64,000 nucleotides of DNA from Synanceia verrucosa (lineage: Eukaryota > Chordata > Actinopteri > Perciformes > Synanceiidae): assembly GCA_029721515.1 (NCBI GenBank), contig CM056563.1:21910954-21974953 (forward strand), written 5' to 3'. The translations under genes were made by a program, and so were the position numbers. Positions within the stretch are counted from its first letter, which is position 1, and each line of letters begins with the position of its first letter. Shown here one piece after another: positions 36,901 through 49,360 of this stretch. The notes beneath the pieces were generated by a model. That model made no database searches, was not told the DNA's origin, and worked only from the letters and a program-made list of their open reading frames with translations.

Positions 36901-38150
36901 AAAAACAAAAGGGTCAGTGTTTATTGCAGGCATGGGAAAGAGTTGAGATTCTCCCCTCGGCTTCTTCCATATCCTGCCTGAAACAACACACTCTCCTCAT
37001 GCATGTAATACAGTGTTGCTGGATATGAAATATAAGTTAAGACATACTTTCTCTGGGATGACTCTCCTGTTAGCTGACACACCTCAAACATATTAATTCA
37101 GGTTGAAATGGGAAAGGTTTCTTTTAACATACTGGTTCACTGATGGGCGATGAAGCCATCTCCTAAGTCTCAGATCAGCCAGTGAATAAACTGTTACTGA
37201 AATTGATTCGCTCTTCATTGTCTCTGACAAGTTCTCTTTTATCCCTGTAACCACATGGTTTTAACCCTCATGTCTTCATCATGCTGGCATTTGACATGTC
37301 CTTTTTTCCATACAGTCTCATGACGTGTCTTGAATTAAATTACTTATTAGAAAATCAAAATGTCCAGTTCTGATGAGTAAAAATAGGAGAAAGTCTGCGA
37401 GTAAGTAATTTAATGGATCTATCATAGGCATCACAGAAAGGAAACATTTGCTCCAGACGTGACATTTAGCATATACTGTACCTCACCGTTGAGAGGGTAA
37501 ATGTTAGCATGGACACAAAATATGGTCGTGCACAGTGGAGTTTGATAACACCCAGGCAGAGGTTAAGTCCATCCACTATGTCGACAGATAAAGATTCTGG
37601 TCTGATTTTTCCATTTCTTCCAGGACTTCTTATCACTAAAGTGTGACATGATGGAAAAATACCAGAAAGCACTCTAAAGACAGAGTGTGAGTACTGTCAT
37701 TATATTGGTTATTATAAGTCACATTGATTTTAAGCAACATTAAATGAGATTTCATTGCAGTGTCACCATGTGAGTCCTTTTGATCAGGACAGGACTTGTT
37801 TGGCAGATACAGACACTACTTTAGTTGTACCTCTCAAAATTTTTTGCTCGTGCATCTTTTCCCTGGCAGGTTGAGCTTTACAAGCTTCACTTTGAGATGC
37901 TGTCATACTGGTGCCTCCAGTGAAAACACATTTTCTGTGAGTGTTGAAGGACCAGTGAGTGGAATTTTAGGGGCTCTATCAGCAGTAATGGAAGATAATT
38001 CAATATCCATTTAATTATGTTCATGATGTCATTAGTGTTCACCTTCTTATCTTGTCTTATCACCTGAAACTAAGAATCTTTGTGTCTTTGGTAGCTCACA
38101 ATGAGCCCTTCATGCCTACCTAGAGAGTGGCTCCTCTTCATGGAGTCCAC
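34000..38150. other. Intergenic AT-rich segment without recognised genes
   Basis: No exon was supported. The only structure noticed is a diverged direct repeat of about 70 bp at 36247-36316 and 36420-36490, sharing ATTATAATTTGGTG and ATGTTCACCC. Confidence 0.45.
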
Positions 38151-38154
38151 CATG

Positions 38155-38658
38155 ACCCCTACTTTCCACTGGATGCGGAACAACGCTGACATTTTGTCGG
38201 ACTCCATACATTTCCATTCAAATCAATTTGTCAATTTCCACTGAACGCAGAACACCGTCGACGTGCCGACGCCTGCCGAAACAAATCGACAGAGCTTCTA
38301 TTTTTGTCCGACATCGGAACATGTTGCATGAATTCAGTACAGAGCAGATCGTGATCGGACAGGAAGTCGTGTATGGACACAAAATAAAACATCCGGTTTA
38401 TAATCCAAATAAAATCTGTGCTCACGGTGGATCGATTTCCTTCTACTCAATGGACACAGGTTCTCTTTTACTGACGCTCCTCTACAACCCACGTTGCCAC
38501 GCAATTATACGTGACTTTGTGAGATCTCGTTAGTCAGCGAGATCTCGTTGTTGCGTTTCCAGCTGATAACAGAGCCGCAGCATGCGGATCTGGTGGGTAT
38601 TAACGGATGACTGATGATGGACGTCAGCGTCGTTCCATATACAGTGGAAATTAGGGGT
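38155..38658 (-). mobile_element. Unnamed TIR element, copy B (both ends present)
   Basis: The left end ACCCCTACTTTCCACTGGAT and the reverse complement of the right end, ACCCCTAATTTCCACTGTAT, match over the tip; both continue with GGAAC(A/G)ACGCTGAC, giving inverted repeats of about 36 bp. The interior matches copy A in opposite orientation. The target duplication is unclear, so I do not assign a superfamily. No transposase is present. Confidence 0.75.
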
Positions 38659-38699
38659 GACGCTCCACAGTGTTTCTACAGTAGCCAGTAATGGACAAA

Positions 38700-40026
38700 C
38701 TAAACAATAAGCACTTTGTTTCTGAAAGAAAAAATTCACGTTACAAAACATACTCTTTGGTGGATTATTTGTTTGCTGAATTACAGGAGAAGCTTGGACA
38801 GATTCAGAAAAGCTTGTTAATTGTTGTTACGCATTTCAGACAGTTTGTCCATTTCATCTTACCATCGCACACACCGCTGTGGATACCGTTAACGCAGTAG
38901 CAGCCCTAAATATAATATAATTGAATTTATTAGTATAATTAGGGCAAGATCGGCAGGCCGGGTTAAAAAGCCCAATGTGCCGTTTGTGATTCAGAGAAAG
39001 CCTGTCATATTTTTACGTTACCTGAAGTCCACCGTAGGTCTTTGACATACTTGTGAAACCACTTTAACATGAGCCTCGGAGTGCTGAAATATGTGTTATT
39101 ATGGTATGGATGATGTCGGTGCAAGGTGAACGCAGTTATCATGGTTCTGCACTCAGCACGTCACGTTACCGCAGTTTTGGAGAGTGGAGGAGTGAGTGGA
39201 CGGGAAGCCTACTGAATCTGCAAACAGCACCACTAGATGCCACAAACCTTTAAATGAGTGTTTGTTTTAATCATAAAGAAAAATAAAGCCTTGAAGTAGA
39301 GACAGTATGTGATTGCATAAGATCTCTTTGCTTATAATATTGTCAAAGTAAATTAAAATATTATAACTGTAGCTCCACATGTTCACCTTGCATGTGTGAG
39401 TGAAGTGTTTCTGAATGGCTTTTAAAATGAAAGGAATCAAAATAAAAATAAAAAAAACGTTAGTCAGTGAACTCACTCAATGAAGGTCAGTCACAACTCA
39501 CACAAGCTGCAGAGGGACTTTTATCAATTCATGCCACGTTTTGAATGAAAAGCAACTCAAGTCATACCATCAATTCATGAGACTCTCAACTGTCCAATTA
39601 GACTTATCTGTGCTTTGCAAGAACAAAAATGTGTCATTTAATAGAAAAATGTGATAGAAATGCGTGAATGTAACTGTCCAGAGAATCAGGAACAGAATAT
39701 ATCACCAATTTATTACCTAATTATATAATAATTACAAAGCTCTGCTTGTGTCAGTGTCTGTTTTATGGGGTGCCACGGGCAATTGTACCCAAAATGACAA
39801 ACGAAGATTCCAATTAAAGATGGCTTTCAAGGGGGTAAATTATACTGGTCTATTTCATAGACAGCCAGTAGGTGTGTTATTCAAACCTTAATGATGCATC
39901 AAACTGCAAGAGAAAGTCATATGAGTGAAACGCTGAGATGAATCAACCTCCTAATGGGCAGCAAAACCGTTTAGAGAGGAGGATTTTCTCAGTTTGACTG
40001 CTTTTCCTTTAGTTAAATGTACAAGA
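38700..40026. other. Intergenic segment without recognised genes
   Basis: Short frames (for example 38691-38900) show no protein likeness and no splice context. Nothing else was identified. Confidence 0.4.
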
Positions 40027-40034
40027 CTGGAACC

Positions 40035-40965
40035 CAGTGGTGTAGTCTGGTTTATTCTAGTGGGTTTACTCTGACCCCGTGAGTGGCTGTATAAAGTATA
40101 GGCCTACAGGGATTTTTGCCCCATGAAGAGAAATGTTACTGGCCTCTCCTCAGTGGCAAATTTTGACACTATTTTACGTAAAACTGCATTTTAGTGATAT
40201 TTTTGACTATAATTCCCATATTCATGAAAAGAACAACATGACAGTTACTTGGTAGAGGAAACACTGGATGAAATATGAACTAATGTGGAGAGCAACGTGA
40301 GCTAGCTTAAAATGATAGCTTATAAACTCTGGACAAAGCTAGGAATAGCTAACAGGCTAAAGTTCCAGAACTTTCCATCACATGAACCACGAACAGACCC
40401 TCCCTGCCTGTGAAAGAACTGGTGACAAACTGTCGACCCTTCACTTCTTTCTCCTGTCCGAGCTTTTTTCTTTTCTTTTTTTACTCCCTGACTTGACATG
40501 GCAATCATGGACTCCTTGAATCCATGCCGATATGTATCTTTGCACATTTGGAGTGGTTATACAGTAAGGCCTAATTCAGGATGTTTTGTGTACCATGTAT
40601 AGGTAAAAGTCAGGGAGTTAAAAAGAAAAAAAAGTTCAGAGAGGAGAAAGAAGTGAAGGGTTGACAGTTTGTCACCAGTTCTTTCATAGGTGGGGGGGTC
40701 TGTTAGTGGTTCATGTGATGGAAAGTTCTGGAACATTAGCCTGTTGGCTATTCCTAGCTTTGTCCATAGTATTTAAGCTAGCTCACTTTGCTAGCTCAAT
40801 TTGCTCTCCATATTAGCTTATATTTAATTCGGTGCTTACTCTACGAGTAACTGTTATGTTTGTTCTTTTCACAAATATGGGCATTATAGTCAGAAATATC
40901 ACTAAAATGCATAGTTTTATTAGGTATACAAGGTAAACCTGCTTATCACATAGACTACACCACTG
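40035..40965. mobile_element. Long-armed inverted-repeat (foldback) hAT-like element with 8-bp target duplication
   Basis: The left arm (about 40035-40493) and right arm (about 40608-40965) are reverse complements with modest divergence. Shared blocks include CAGTGGTGTAGTCT, GCATTTTAGTGATATTT, GACAAAGCTAGGAATAGC, GTTCCAGAACTTTCCATCAC and AAAGAACTGGTGACAAACTG. A unique spacer of about 115 bp joins them. CTGGAACC flanks both sides (40027-40034 and 40966-40973), an 8-bp duplication typical of hAT. No transposase frame is present, so the element is non-autonomous. Confidence 0.88.
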
Positions 40966-40973
40966 CTGGAACC

Positions 40974-43900
40974 CTGTATTCTACACAGCGTCGTAGCTGT
41001 ATCAAGGTCCATCTGAACTGTGAAACAAATATTCAGTTTGCTGTCACATAAAGGTAGATATTTTTTACGAGTGATGGCACTGTAACTGCAATAAAAAGTG
41101 ACTGGGGTGCATCGCTTCTTTATCAGATGACAGACATCTCTGACAAATATTTGCATAGTATTCCTGCGATTGAATTTCTGACATTGAATAGTGTCATTAC
41201 ATCTGCTGGCGTCAAGGACTCTTCTCGCTTGAAACAATTCGGCACTCCTCCGCAGGCCAGTTGTTACTTCTCGGCAGGTGCCTGTTGCGATTGGAAGTGT
41301 ATAAATCATAGAGCGGGAAGGCTGTCAGCCGTGATGACACTCCTCATAAACACTGCTGACCGCTGGCCATGGCATTGTACTTCTTCATCAGCTTTCCCCA
41401 TCACAGACGAGTGCTGAGGGCGCCATCCTCACTGGAGGGGAGAGCTGACAGAAAACAGCTCTTTACTCTGGAGTGCAGAGCTTTGAATTGGACTGATGTT
41501 TCCTTGGCAAAATTTAGGCCCGAGTGCCTTCGGCGTTGTTTTAAAAAACAACATTTTATTGCAACGAGTTTACATCACACTGTAATGCGGCACAGGCTTT
41601 TATCAACATAAGCAAGCTGGGCCACTGTGATTGAATATTTCTCTCAAGGCTATTATATTAATGAATATGGAAGAAAAACACAGAGTGTATGTATTACAGT
41701 TAACGCACGGTGAAGATAATTTGATTTAATGGTTCTCAGAGATGTTCTGCTGCACTCCACAATGCACTGAAGGTTTGCTCAAAAAATAACAGCAACAAAT
41801 AAAAAATGTGAAAATGGCCTCGGTTTTCCTCCAGATTTTTCTGAAAAACTAAATTATCTAAAGCACATGCTGTTTTGAGTAAAGGAGTGTGAGGTTACCC
41901 AGACTGTCACCAGGGTGTCAAATACCAACCTTTTGTCATGATGCCGACACACAAGGAATCTGTATGAGACATACAATTAACCAGAGTGTAAACCCATCCA
42001 TGGGAGGGGCTTTATCCAAGTCATGTGCACTGTGTGTTATCAACAGATTAACATTAATTACAATATCCCCTCATTTGTTGATGGAAAACATAATCTAAAG
42101 GCATTGCGTTTCTCTCAAATTGGCATTATACTAAAGTATTTCTTTATAATATAATCTTTCTGTGCAACAAGAATGTGAATAATTCCATTCCATTTCCATG
42201 TGCAATAGTCCAATTGCAATGTGCAAAATGTGCAATAACTTTTTTGAACTTGTAGCAAAACCTTTTTTACCCTTAGCACTGTAAATCCTAACTTTATTTA
42301 TGTCTTTTCTATTTCATTTTTAAGCTTGACTCTTTCTTACATTTTTTTACATGAGACTGAGCAACTTGTGGAGCAGCGCTCTTAATTTCATTGAATGCAC
42401 TGTCAGGACAACAAAGGCTTTTGATTTGATAAATGTAGTATTGTACCTTTTTGGCAGGTGTTGCTGACATTAGCTGTAGTAATCTGTGCCTTTAGACTCG
42501 CAAGTATAACAATAAATTAATATTTTATACAAATATAAAGCTCATAATTTAGAAAAAGCAAATCTAGATTTATTTTTTTTTAACATTTTCCTCTATCTGT
42601 GATATATTTCAAGAATGGACCAGAAGTCCTTGTCTTCTGTACTACAGTGAGTGAAACAGGTGAAAAATACTTTTTTTCTTGTGGCCACAGGTAAACATTC
42701 AATCTGATTTCTGATTTCTCTCACACCGAGGCTACGACATTCATTATTTTCATGTTTCCCTCTTCGCACCAACAGTTTGATTTTAAGTACATACTTTAAT
42801 AACTTCCCATAAAATAAATGAGATGTGGATTGTGTTAGCAGTAGCCACTTTTTCCTCAGGGCATCGGGGGACAAAGTGTTTGTGATTGTGATTAATAATT
42901 CATGTGATCTGTTTGATCCCCATCATCATAGAAATAGTTTCCTCTGGTTTAATCCCCCCCTCAGTCCAAAATTAAATAATTTTATAAATCAAATAACTGT
43001 CTCTGGAGGAGAGTACACATCTTCACTAGTGTCTCTGTTGCTCACGACTTTGATATGCGCTGCATTTTTAAGACCATGTGTTGTAGGTGGAGCAGAAATC
43101 AAGTAGCTGGATTAGATTTTAGCTTGCAGGGCTGTTAACAGACTCACTGAGGAAGAAGAAGAAGAAGAGGAAGAACTGAGTGCAAAATGAACACAGGCCT
43201 AACCAGGTTTCTGCACAGTGTATTCACTCTGGGGAACATTTCATCGAGTGCATCTCAAGGTGCTGGGACATAGAAGTACAAAGATGAAAAGTAAAGTTTC
43301 ATTATGAGGTGTGAGCATCCCATTGCAGCCCGCCTTTATGCCAGATACTGATGTTCCTTTGAAATATTACCTCGTACTTCCATTCCTGTCTCTGTCCTAC
43401 TTGTGGAAGAATCAATCTCTTAAGCTTGCTGGAAAGATAGCTTCATTATTTCCTGTTAATCAATTCAGTGCTATTTGTTTATGACACACATCTGCTCTTG
43501 CAAGCTTAATGTCCATGTTTCTCAGGCTTAATGGAAAGACATTATGCAAAGTGATGGTGATAGAGGACTAAAATAAATAGGTGCATTTATAAAACAGTCC
43601 AAATAAGGTCTACAGCGTATTGGTCATCAGACGTCGATCTATAAACAACAGTGGAAATTACGTGTCAGATTGAGCGATCTCAATTTTTAAACAGCAAAGC
43701 GTGACGGTATTGATTGGTGTTGCATGCACTTAATCAAAGCACAAAGAATTTAAACTGTCTGGCAACGGTGGGATAGCAGTAAGTCTTGACTGTGCTTCTG
43801 TAAGGAGGTCTTGGATAAATGTGTTAATCAATGGCTGTTAATATACCGTACAGTACTTCTGACTGAATATTATCAAGCTGTTTATGTTACATGTTCCAGT

Positions 43901-45885
43901 ATATCCAGACCTTTTCATTAGTTTAATATCAAAAATCCTTCTGAAATATGTGGGCTTATTTGTTTGTTTGCATAATGAAGAATTTCCAGACATTATTTCC
44001 AAAAAGGCTCTCTGGATAAATTTACAAAATTAGTGGACCTGTATAGTAGATACATGTTTGTACAGTTATATGATGGAAAAGTAAACACATAATCTAGTTC
44101 TTAAATTAAGCATGTATCTTGCCAATAATCCATTGTTTCTATTTTAGATGAGATCATATCAATATGATTCTCAGTTCAAGTGGTTCACCCCAAATTTTCT
44201 CAAAATTTCTCAGTTTACTACATATTTTTTATAATGAAATGAATTACCTCTCATCAGTGAGAGACAGTTCATTCATCTAAATTTATTCTATATGATTTTT
44301 TAAAGTTATATTTAACGTTCAGGAGGTCAAGGTTAAAATAAATACAAAATGCAGAACTACCAGTCTAATTCCTCAAATTTAACATAATTACAAATTAAAA
44401 ATATTATTCTGGACACAGTTTAAAGAGTGATACTGTGAGTTTTAGAAACACCCATATATGTGGGTTCATATACTGAACAAGGTTTCATGTTGTCTCCCTC
44501 TGGTGAACATTCAAAACACCCTGAATTCTCTGATTAAGGTCAAGACCTTTAGCAGAAGGAGTATTTCACAGGCCTGTAAACATCCACCAGTTGGACAGCA
44601 CTGTAACTGATTACTTGATGGGTATATATACAAAATATGTTGTTCAAAAGGTTATTCAGTCACGATTCTGTGATTTTTCTGTCTTATCCTTCATACAATG
44701 ACTCAACCAGCAGCCACCTGTATGTCCAATCAAGAGCAATCATAAGTCTGTGTCACTAATGGGGGAAAAATATCCCCTGATGTTGTAATCCAGGTCAACA
44801 GAAAAGACTTCCAAGTGCTTGTTAGCGTGAATGAAGTTATCGTTCTGGTGTTAATGTCATAAGAAACACCACAGAGTAAGACAGTGTCACTTATTAATAC
44901 TCTGAGCAGTCAAGCTGATTGGGGCTTCTCTACACTCAAAACTCCTATGGATTGGTGAGTACCATTGCACATAAACATCAGATGAGCACGCATTGCGCAG
45001 GCAGCATGTTGGTATTGCTGTGGCTACAGTGTCAAACTGAAGATGCTCTGTGTGGATTCTGCAGGGACTGGATGCAGCTGAGCAGAGAGGAGCTGACATG
45101 CACCTTTATCACATGGCTTAAGGAGACTGAGGCTGAGGAGAAGACAGGACTGGTGATGAATGGGCTGCAGGCCTCGTCTGCCGTCTTCCTCTGACAGAGC
45201 TGCTGTAATCTGTTACAGAGCCACCGTTGCCTCTATTAACTTCTGACACATGCACACCTGCACACTCACTACCGTTGACCTTCCACGCCTCCACATTCGT
45301 TCTGACTGCGAGACGAGGGAACGAGACGGAGCGCAGCTAAATATTTGAATGTGTTTACCGTGGGTGCTCTGTTCACTCCCTGCACAACCACGTTTCACCT
45401 CAAGCAAAATTGTCCCATTGTTTTTGTCAGAGCTGTTTAAAATGCACTTCTACTGCAGAGAGGTGTTTACTGGGAAATCTCAGAGAGTTAAATAACATCT
45501 TTTCAGTCAATACACTGATTAAACTGCAGGGTTAAAGACTGGATTCATCCAAACACTGCAACATATCTACTCCACTGACTGTACCTTTGTTTTTTTCCTG
45601 TTTTTTTTCTCCTCAAGATTCTTGTGTGAAGGAATCTGGAAGTATTGTTGTGTTGGCATCTTTTTCAGCAAATATATCACAATACTTTGAGGTAAAACCA
45701 AAGAACAAATGTACTAACATGCTCATCAATTTGTGGAAGTAAATTAACAACTTTGAAGTTCCAAGATTTTAAAAGATAATGGAAATTTGATCGATTACAT
45801 AGTAACGTCAATAATGTTGGTAAATACAGTGTGTGTTTGTCATTGTTTGCTCTCTGTTTTTAGAGGTTTCAAAGAGGTAAAATAG
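40974..45885. other. Intergenic segment without recognised genes
   Basis: A GC-richer non-repetitive stretch at about 41150-41560 could be conserved sequence, but its frames have no protein likeness. A stretch at 42200-42430 ends like a LINE 3' UTR (TTTCATTGAATGCACTGTCA, then ACAACAAAGGC). A GAA run is at 43144-43163. No gene was supported. Confidence 0.4.
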
Positions 45886-46291
45886 TAGGGGTGGGCACTG
45901 GCAAGGACGTAACGATACGATACTTATCGTGATACTCGAGTGACAATACGATATATTATTGCAATATTGTGATATTGCGATATATTGTGATATTTTACAT
46001 ATATCACTGAGAAATTTAAAATGCAGTTTGATATACAGTATCTACATATAACTATATGTATGTATATATGTACATATATTTACATATTTATACATATATT
46101 TATATATACATATACACAAACATGGATTTTTTTAATTAACATTTTTAACGTAGTAGTTGCTCTGGATTTACAATTTGCCCAAAACATGAATTTTTTGGCG
46201 GGGAATCGACATTAGGAAATTAAAAATCAATATTATATCAGAAGAAAAAGTATTGTGATATATTGCCATATCAGTATTTTTTTCCACCCTT
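45886..46291. mobile_element. hAT-like miniature element rich in CGATATATTG-type motifs
   Basis: The left end is TAGGGGTGGGCAC; the reverse complement of the right end is AAGGGTGGAAA. GTAAAATAG flanks both sides (45877-45885 and 46292-46300), compatible with an 8-bp hAT duplication plus one chance base. The interior has repeated ACGATA/CGATATATTG/GTGATATTG text and TA-rich tracts, typical of a widespread fish miniature element. No coding capacity. Confidence 0.7.
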
Positions 46292-46300
46292 GTAAAATAG

Positions 46301-48312
46301 ACTATCAACTCTGATCTCTTTTGTAAAATTCTGTATCAGTGCTGCCAACTTCTCTTTTGACATCTATAATAAGATGATTTTTTTGGAGCATTAGCAAGGA
46401 ATCTTACACTGAAACACTAACATTTCTTATTGAATCATCGCGAAATAAAATGAATTTGTTTGAAACAACCAAACTACATTAAATGAAAGACATGTTTTGC
46501 TTTAATTGTTTCATGGTGAATAAAGAAAAAAAATACATTAGAGGTTCAGAGTGTGAAGTACCTAGCTGTCTTTTTGGACTCTTTAAATCTTTGCTCTCCT
46601 GTTAGTAAGCCAGGCGTGTAGCTACTTTACAACGAGCTGAGAAGAGGATTAAAATCTGATAGCAGTCGACACTCAGTGGCCTTTAAGTACCTTATCTACC
46701 GCCTTAATGGGATTGAGAGCATATCCATTACTCATATGGAATTGCAAAAGGGTCAAGGAGACAACTATCAGGAAGATCTATGTAATGAATCTACAGAAAC
46801 CACAAGGATTTTACTCAGAAATTCACCTTCTCTGTATTTACTGTGAAACACAAAAAGTTATGCTGATTTGCTGTTATGCATCGTAGTGAAGTACATAATG
46901 TGATCACTTGAAAAGTACGGGTCGTGTAACAGTAGGAGGGCTTTACACAAAGGAACTGCACTCATTTTTATGTTAAACCTATGGTCCGAGACAGTCCAGA
47001 AATCTAAACATGACCAAAACTCTCAAAAAAACCCACCAAAAAACTAGAGAGCTGAAATTCAAATCTGTGATGTCATCAAGTATAAAGTCTGGAACTGCTC
47101 AATGTTTCCTTGTTCGTTATGTGGCATTACCAAAGTGGCTTTAGGAAAGAGGCTTTATGAAAGTGGCATTAACAAAGTGGATTTAGGAATGTGCCGTTAC
47201 GAAAGTTGTGTGCCAGCCTTCGTCTGGGAGGACCTCAGGTGTTTTCGTCACCCATCCATCCATTCCGACCTTCTCCTGACACAACATTTCTCGCTCTTTG
47301 CACTTCCTGGTTCATAACTACATTGATTAAATATGCATTGCTTTTGCACTAGTTCTGTAGGTATTGCTTTTTAATCGTGTATGAAAACAGTCTGAGTGGC
47401 TCCATATAAATTAATTAGGAAAGATGTTCTAAATGACATTGAGAGCAGCCAGAGGGATGCTTTTTTTAGTATCTGGGCAAATTTTGTGTTTCACAACTGA
47501 GAATACTACAATCGGATGATGACCATTTGGGTAAAAAAAAAGATAACAATCACTCTTTGGGTCCACACAATCAGTCCCATTCATCATCTGTGGAGCATCT
47601 TTCTATCTTTATATTTGACAACATCAAAACTGGCTTTGAGGAAGAGCAGCTCATGTTCACATATATTTAGTGAGGCCGTGGAAATAAGAAACTGGACTTC
47701 TTAATTTAGGTGGTGGCCCACTTGAACACAGGGATGTTTATTACGTTGCGTTGATGCCTTTGATTGCTTTGCATTGTAATACAGGGAAATTAAGACACAA
47801 TGGTTGGCATGTGGAGAGCAGCTTTGACATTTTAATTTGGTAGCACGAAACAGGTTTTGATTGTAAGGCTACACGGGAGAAAAGAAGTCACGCCATTTAA
47901 TCGTTGCATAAAATTATGACAGCATTGAGGTATTCAATAAGTTGAGCTGCAACATTCCCCCCATAATTACACCATTGAAGTACACAGAAACAGCTGATCT
48001 ACTCGACCAGGGGTCAACCTAATCCCCAAAGCCTCCAGAGGAAGTCAATCATGGTGAGTAGGTACAGCAGCTGCAGGTTACACAGGCTACTACCTGCATT
48101 TATTTACAGACACAGACATAATTAACCTGAGTATGAAGTGGGGTTATTGAACTCATTCAGCTTCAGACATCACTGAGACAAGCTTCTCAGTGAATCGACT
48201 TGCTGATAGAAATCTGTCAGAAAATTTAATCTAACATCTGGATGGAAATATTGACACATTCAGCCCTGCTATGACCTTTCATTAACATGGAAATTGTTGT
48301 CTATATGATCAA
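46301..48312. other. Intergenic segment without recognised genes
   Basis: A short internal repetition at 47128-47201 (AAAGTGGCWTTA, GAAAGTGGCATTAACAAAGT) was noted. No exon or complete mobile element was seen. Confidence 0.4.
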
Positions 48313-48656
48313 AGCAGCACGGTGGTGTAGTGGTCGCCTCACAGCAAGAAGGTACTGGGTTCGATTCCCGGCCCGGGGCCTTTCTGTGTGGAGTTTGCAT
48401 GTTCTCCCTGTGTCTGTGTGGGTTCTCTCTGGTACTCTGGCTTCCTCCCACCATCCAAAAACATGCATGGGGATTTGGTTAATTGGCTAATTTAAATCGA
48501 CCATAGGTGTGAATGTGAGTGTGAGTGGTTGTCAGTCTCCATGTGTCCTGTGATGAACTGGAGACTTGTCCCTGCCTTTCACCTTAAGACAGCTCGGATA
48601 GGCTCCAGCGCCCCCTGTGACCCTGTGTGAGGATAAGCGGTAGATAATGGATGGAT
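48313..48656 (+). mobile_element. tRNA-related SINE, nearly complete
   Basis: Same family as 2905 and 33103. It starts AGCAGCACGGTGGTGTAGTG, lacks about 8 bp of the A-box region (TAGCACTG), keeps the B-box GGTTCGATTCCCGG, and runs to the 3' tail GGATAAGCGGTAGATAATGG plus ATGGAT. No direct target duplication is visible; the flanks instead show a short inverted similarity (ATCAAAGC at left, GCTTTGAT at right), which may be chance. Confidence 0.88.
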
Positions 48657-48696
48657 GCTTTGATGAAAAAGTCACAGACTATAAAATATTCTGTGG

Positions 48697-48740
48697 CAGA
48701 TAAGATAATCATTTATTGGTCCCAAATATGTGGAAAAAGT
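48697..48740 (-). mobile_element. LINE-type 3' terminus (remnant)
   Basis: The plus strand AGATAAGATAATCATTTATT followed by GGTCCC is, read in reverse, the common end of fish non-LTR elements (GGGACC, AATAAATGATTATCTTATCT). An A-rich stretch follows. There is no coding part. Confidence 0.4.
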
Positions 48741-49185
48741 GTGCCAAAGATGCTAAAATAAACATGAGAGCCAGTAAAATAAGTAGGAAAACATGTCAAA
48801 AAATGTAAGTAAGTAAACAGATATTAGAAATTTATGTGGGATTCATGACTAATATAGATGAGCAAACAATGTATTAATGTCTAAATAACTCAAATAACGC
48901 AAATATACAAAATAAAGGGACAAAATGGACCAACTGGTGGAATAAAGATAAGAGAAATTATTTCTTTATCTGTGCTGTTTATTAAAAACAGAGCTGGGAG
49001 ATAATTACGAATAAATACATTAGAGTTTCTGTTCATTTGAGCAAATAAAAATATTTTCTTTTCTTTTCTGTTTTTCTCTAATCCTTATTGATCTGCCCTA
49101 GTGTCCATCAGTAGACGTATCTTTCACAACAAAAAAACAGCTATATTTTGTATTGCATATTTTTCTATAATTTATGAATAATGCA

Positions 49186-49360
49186 AGGTCATATGATTCT
49201 TTATTTAAACTCATATTCTGCCCACTTTATGTTGAATTTGTCTGAACTTTTTTTAAAAACAAAAGAAAAAGAAACAAAACAACACTTAATTATTTGGGGG
49301 GGGCTTGAGGCTATTTTAAGGGGGCTTCAGCCTCCTAAAATAGGCCTGATGACACCACTG
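49186..49360 (-). mobile_element. Element with CAGTGGTGTCATNAGGCC end, copy 1
   Basis: In reverse it reads CAGTGGTGTCATCAGGCCTA, then AGGAGGCTGAAGCCCCC, then CATAAAGTGGGCAGAATATG. It shares this order with 52571-52730 in opposite orientation. Only one end is recognised. The CAG tip hints at hAT, not proven. Confidence 0.6.

Noticed and set aside
44919..45194. 91-residue open frame of fairly normal composition
   Set aside because: No recognisable domain, splice sites or neighbours; could be chance.
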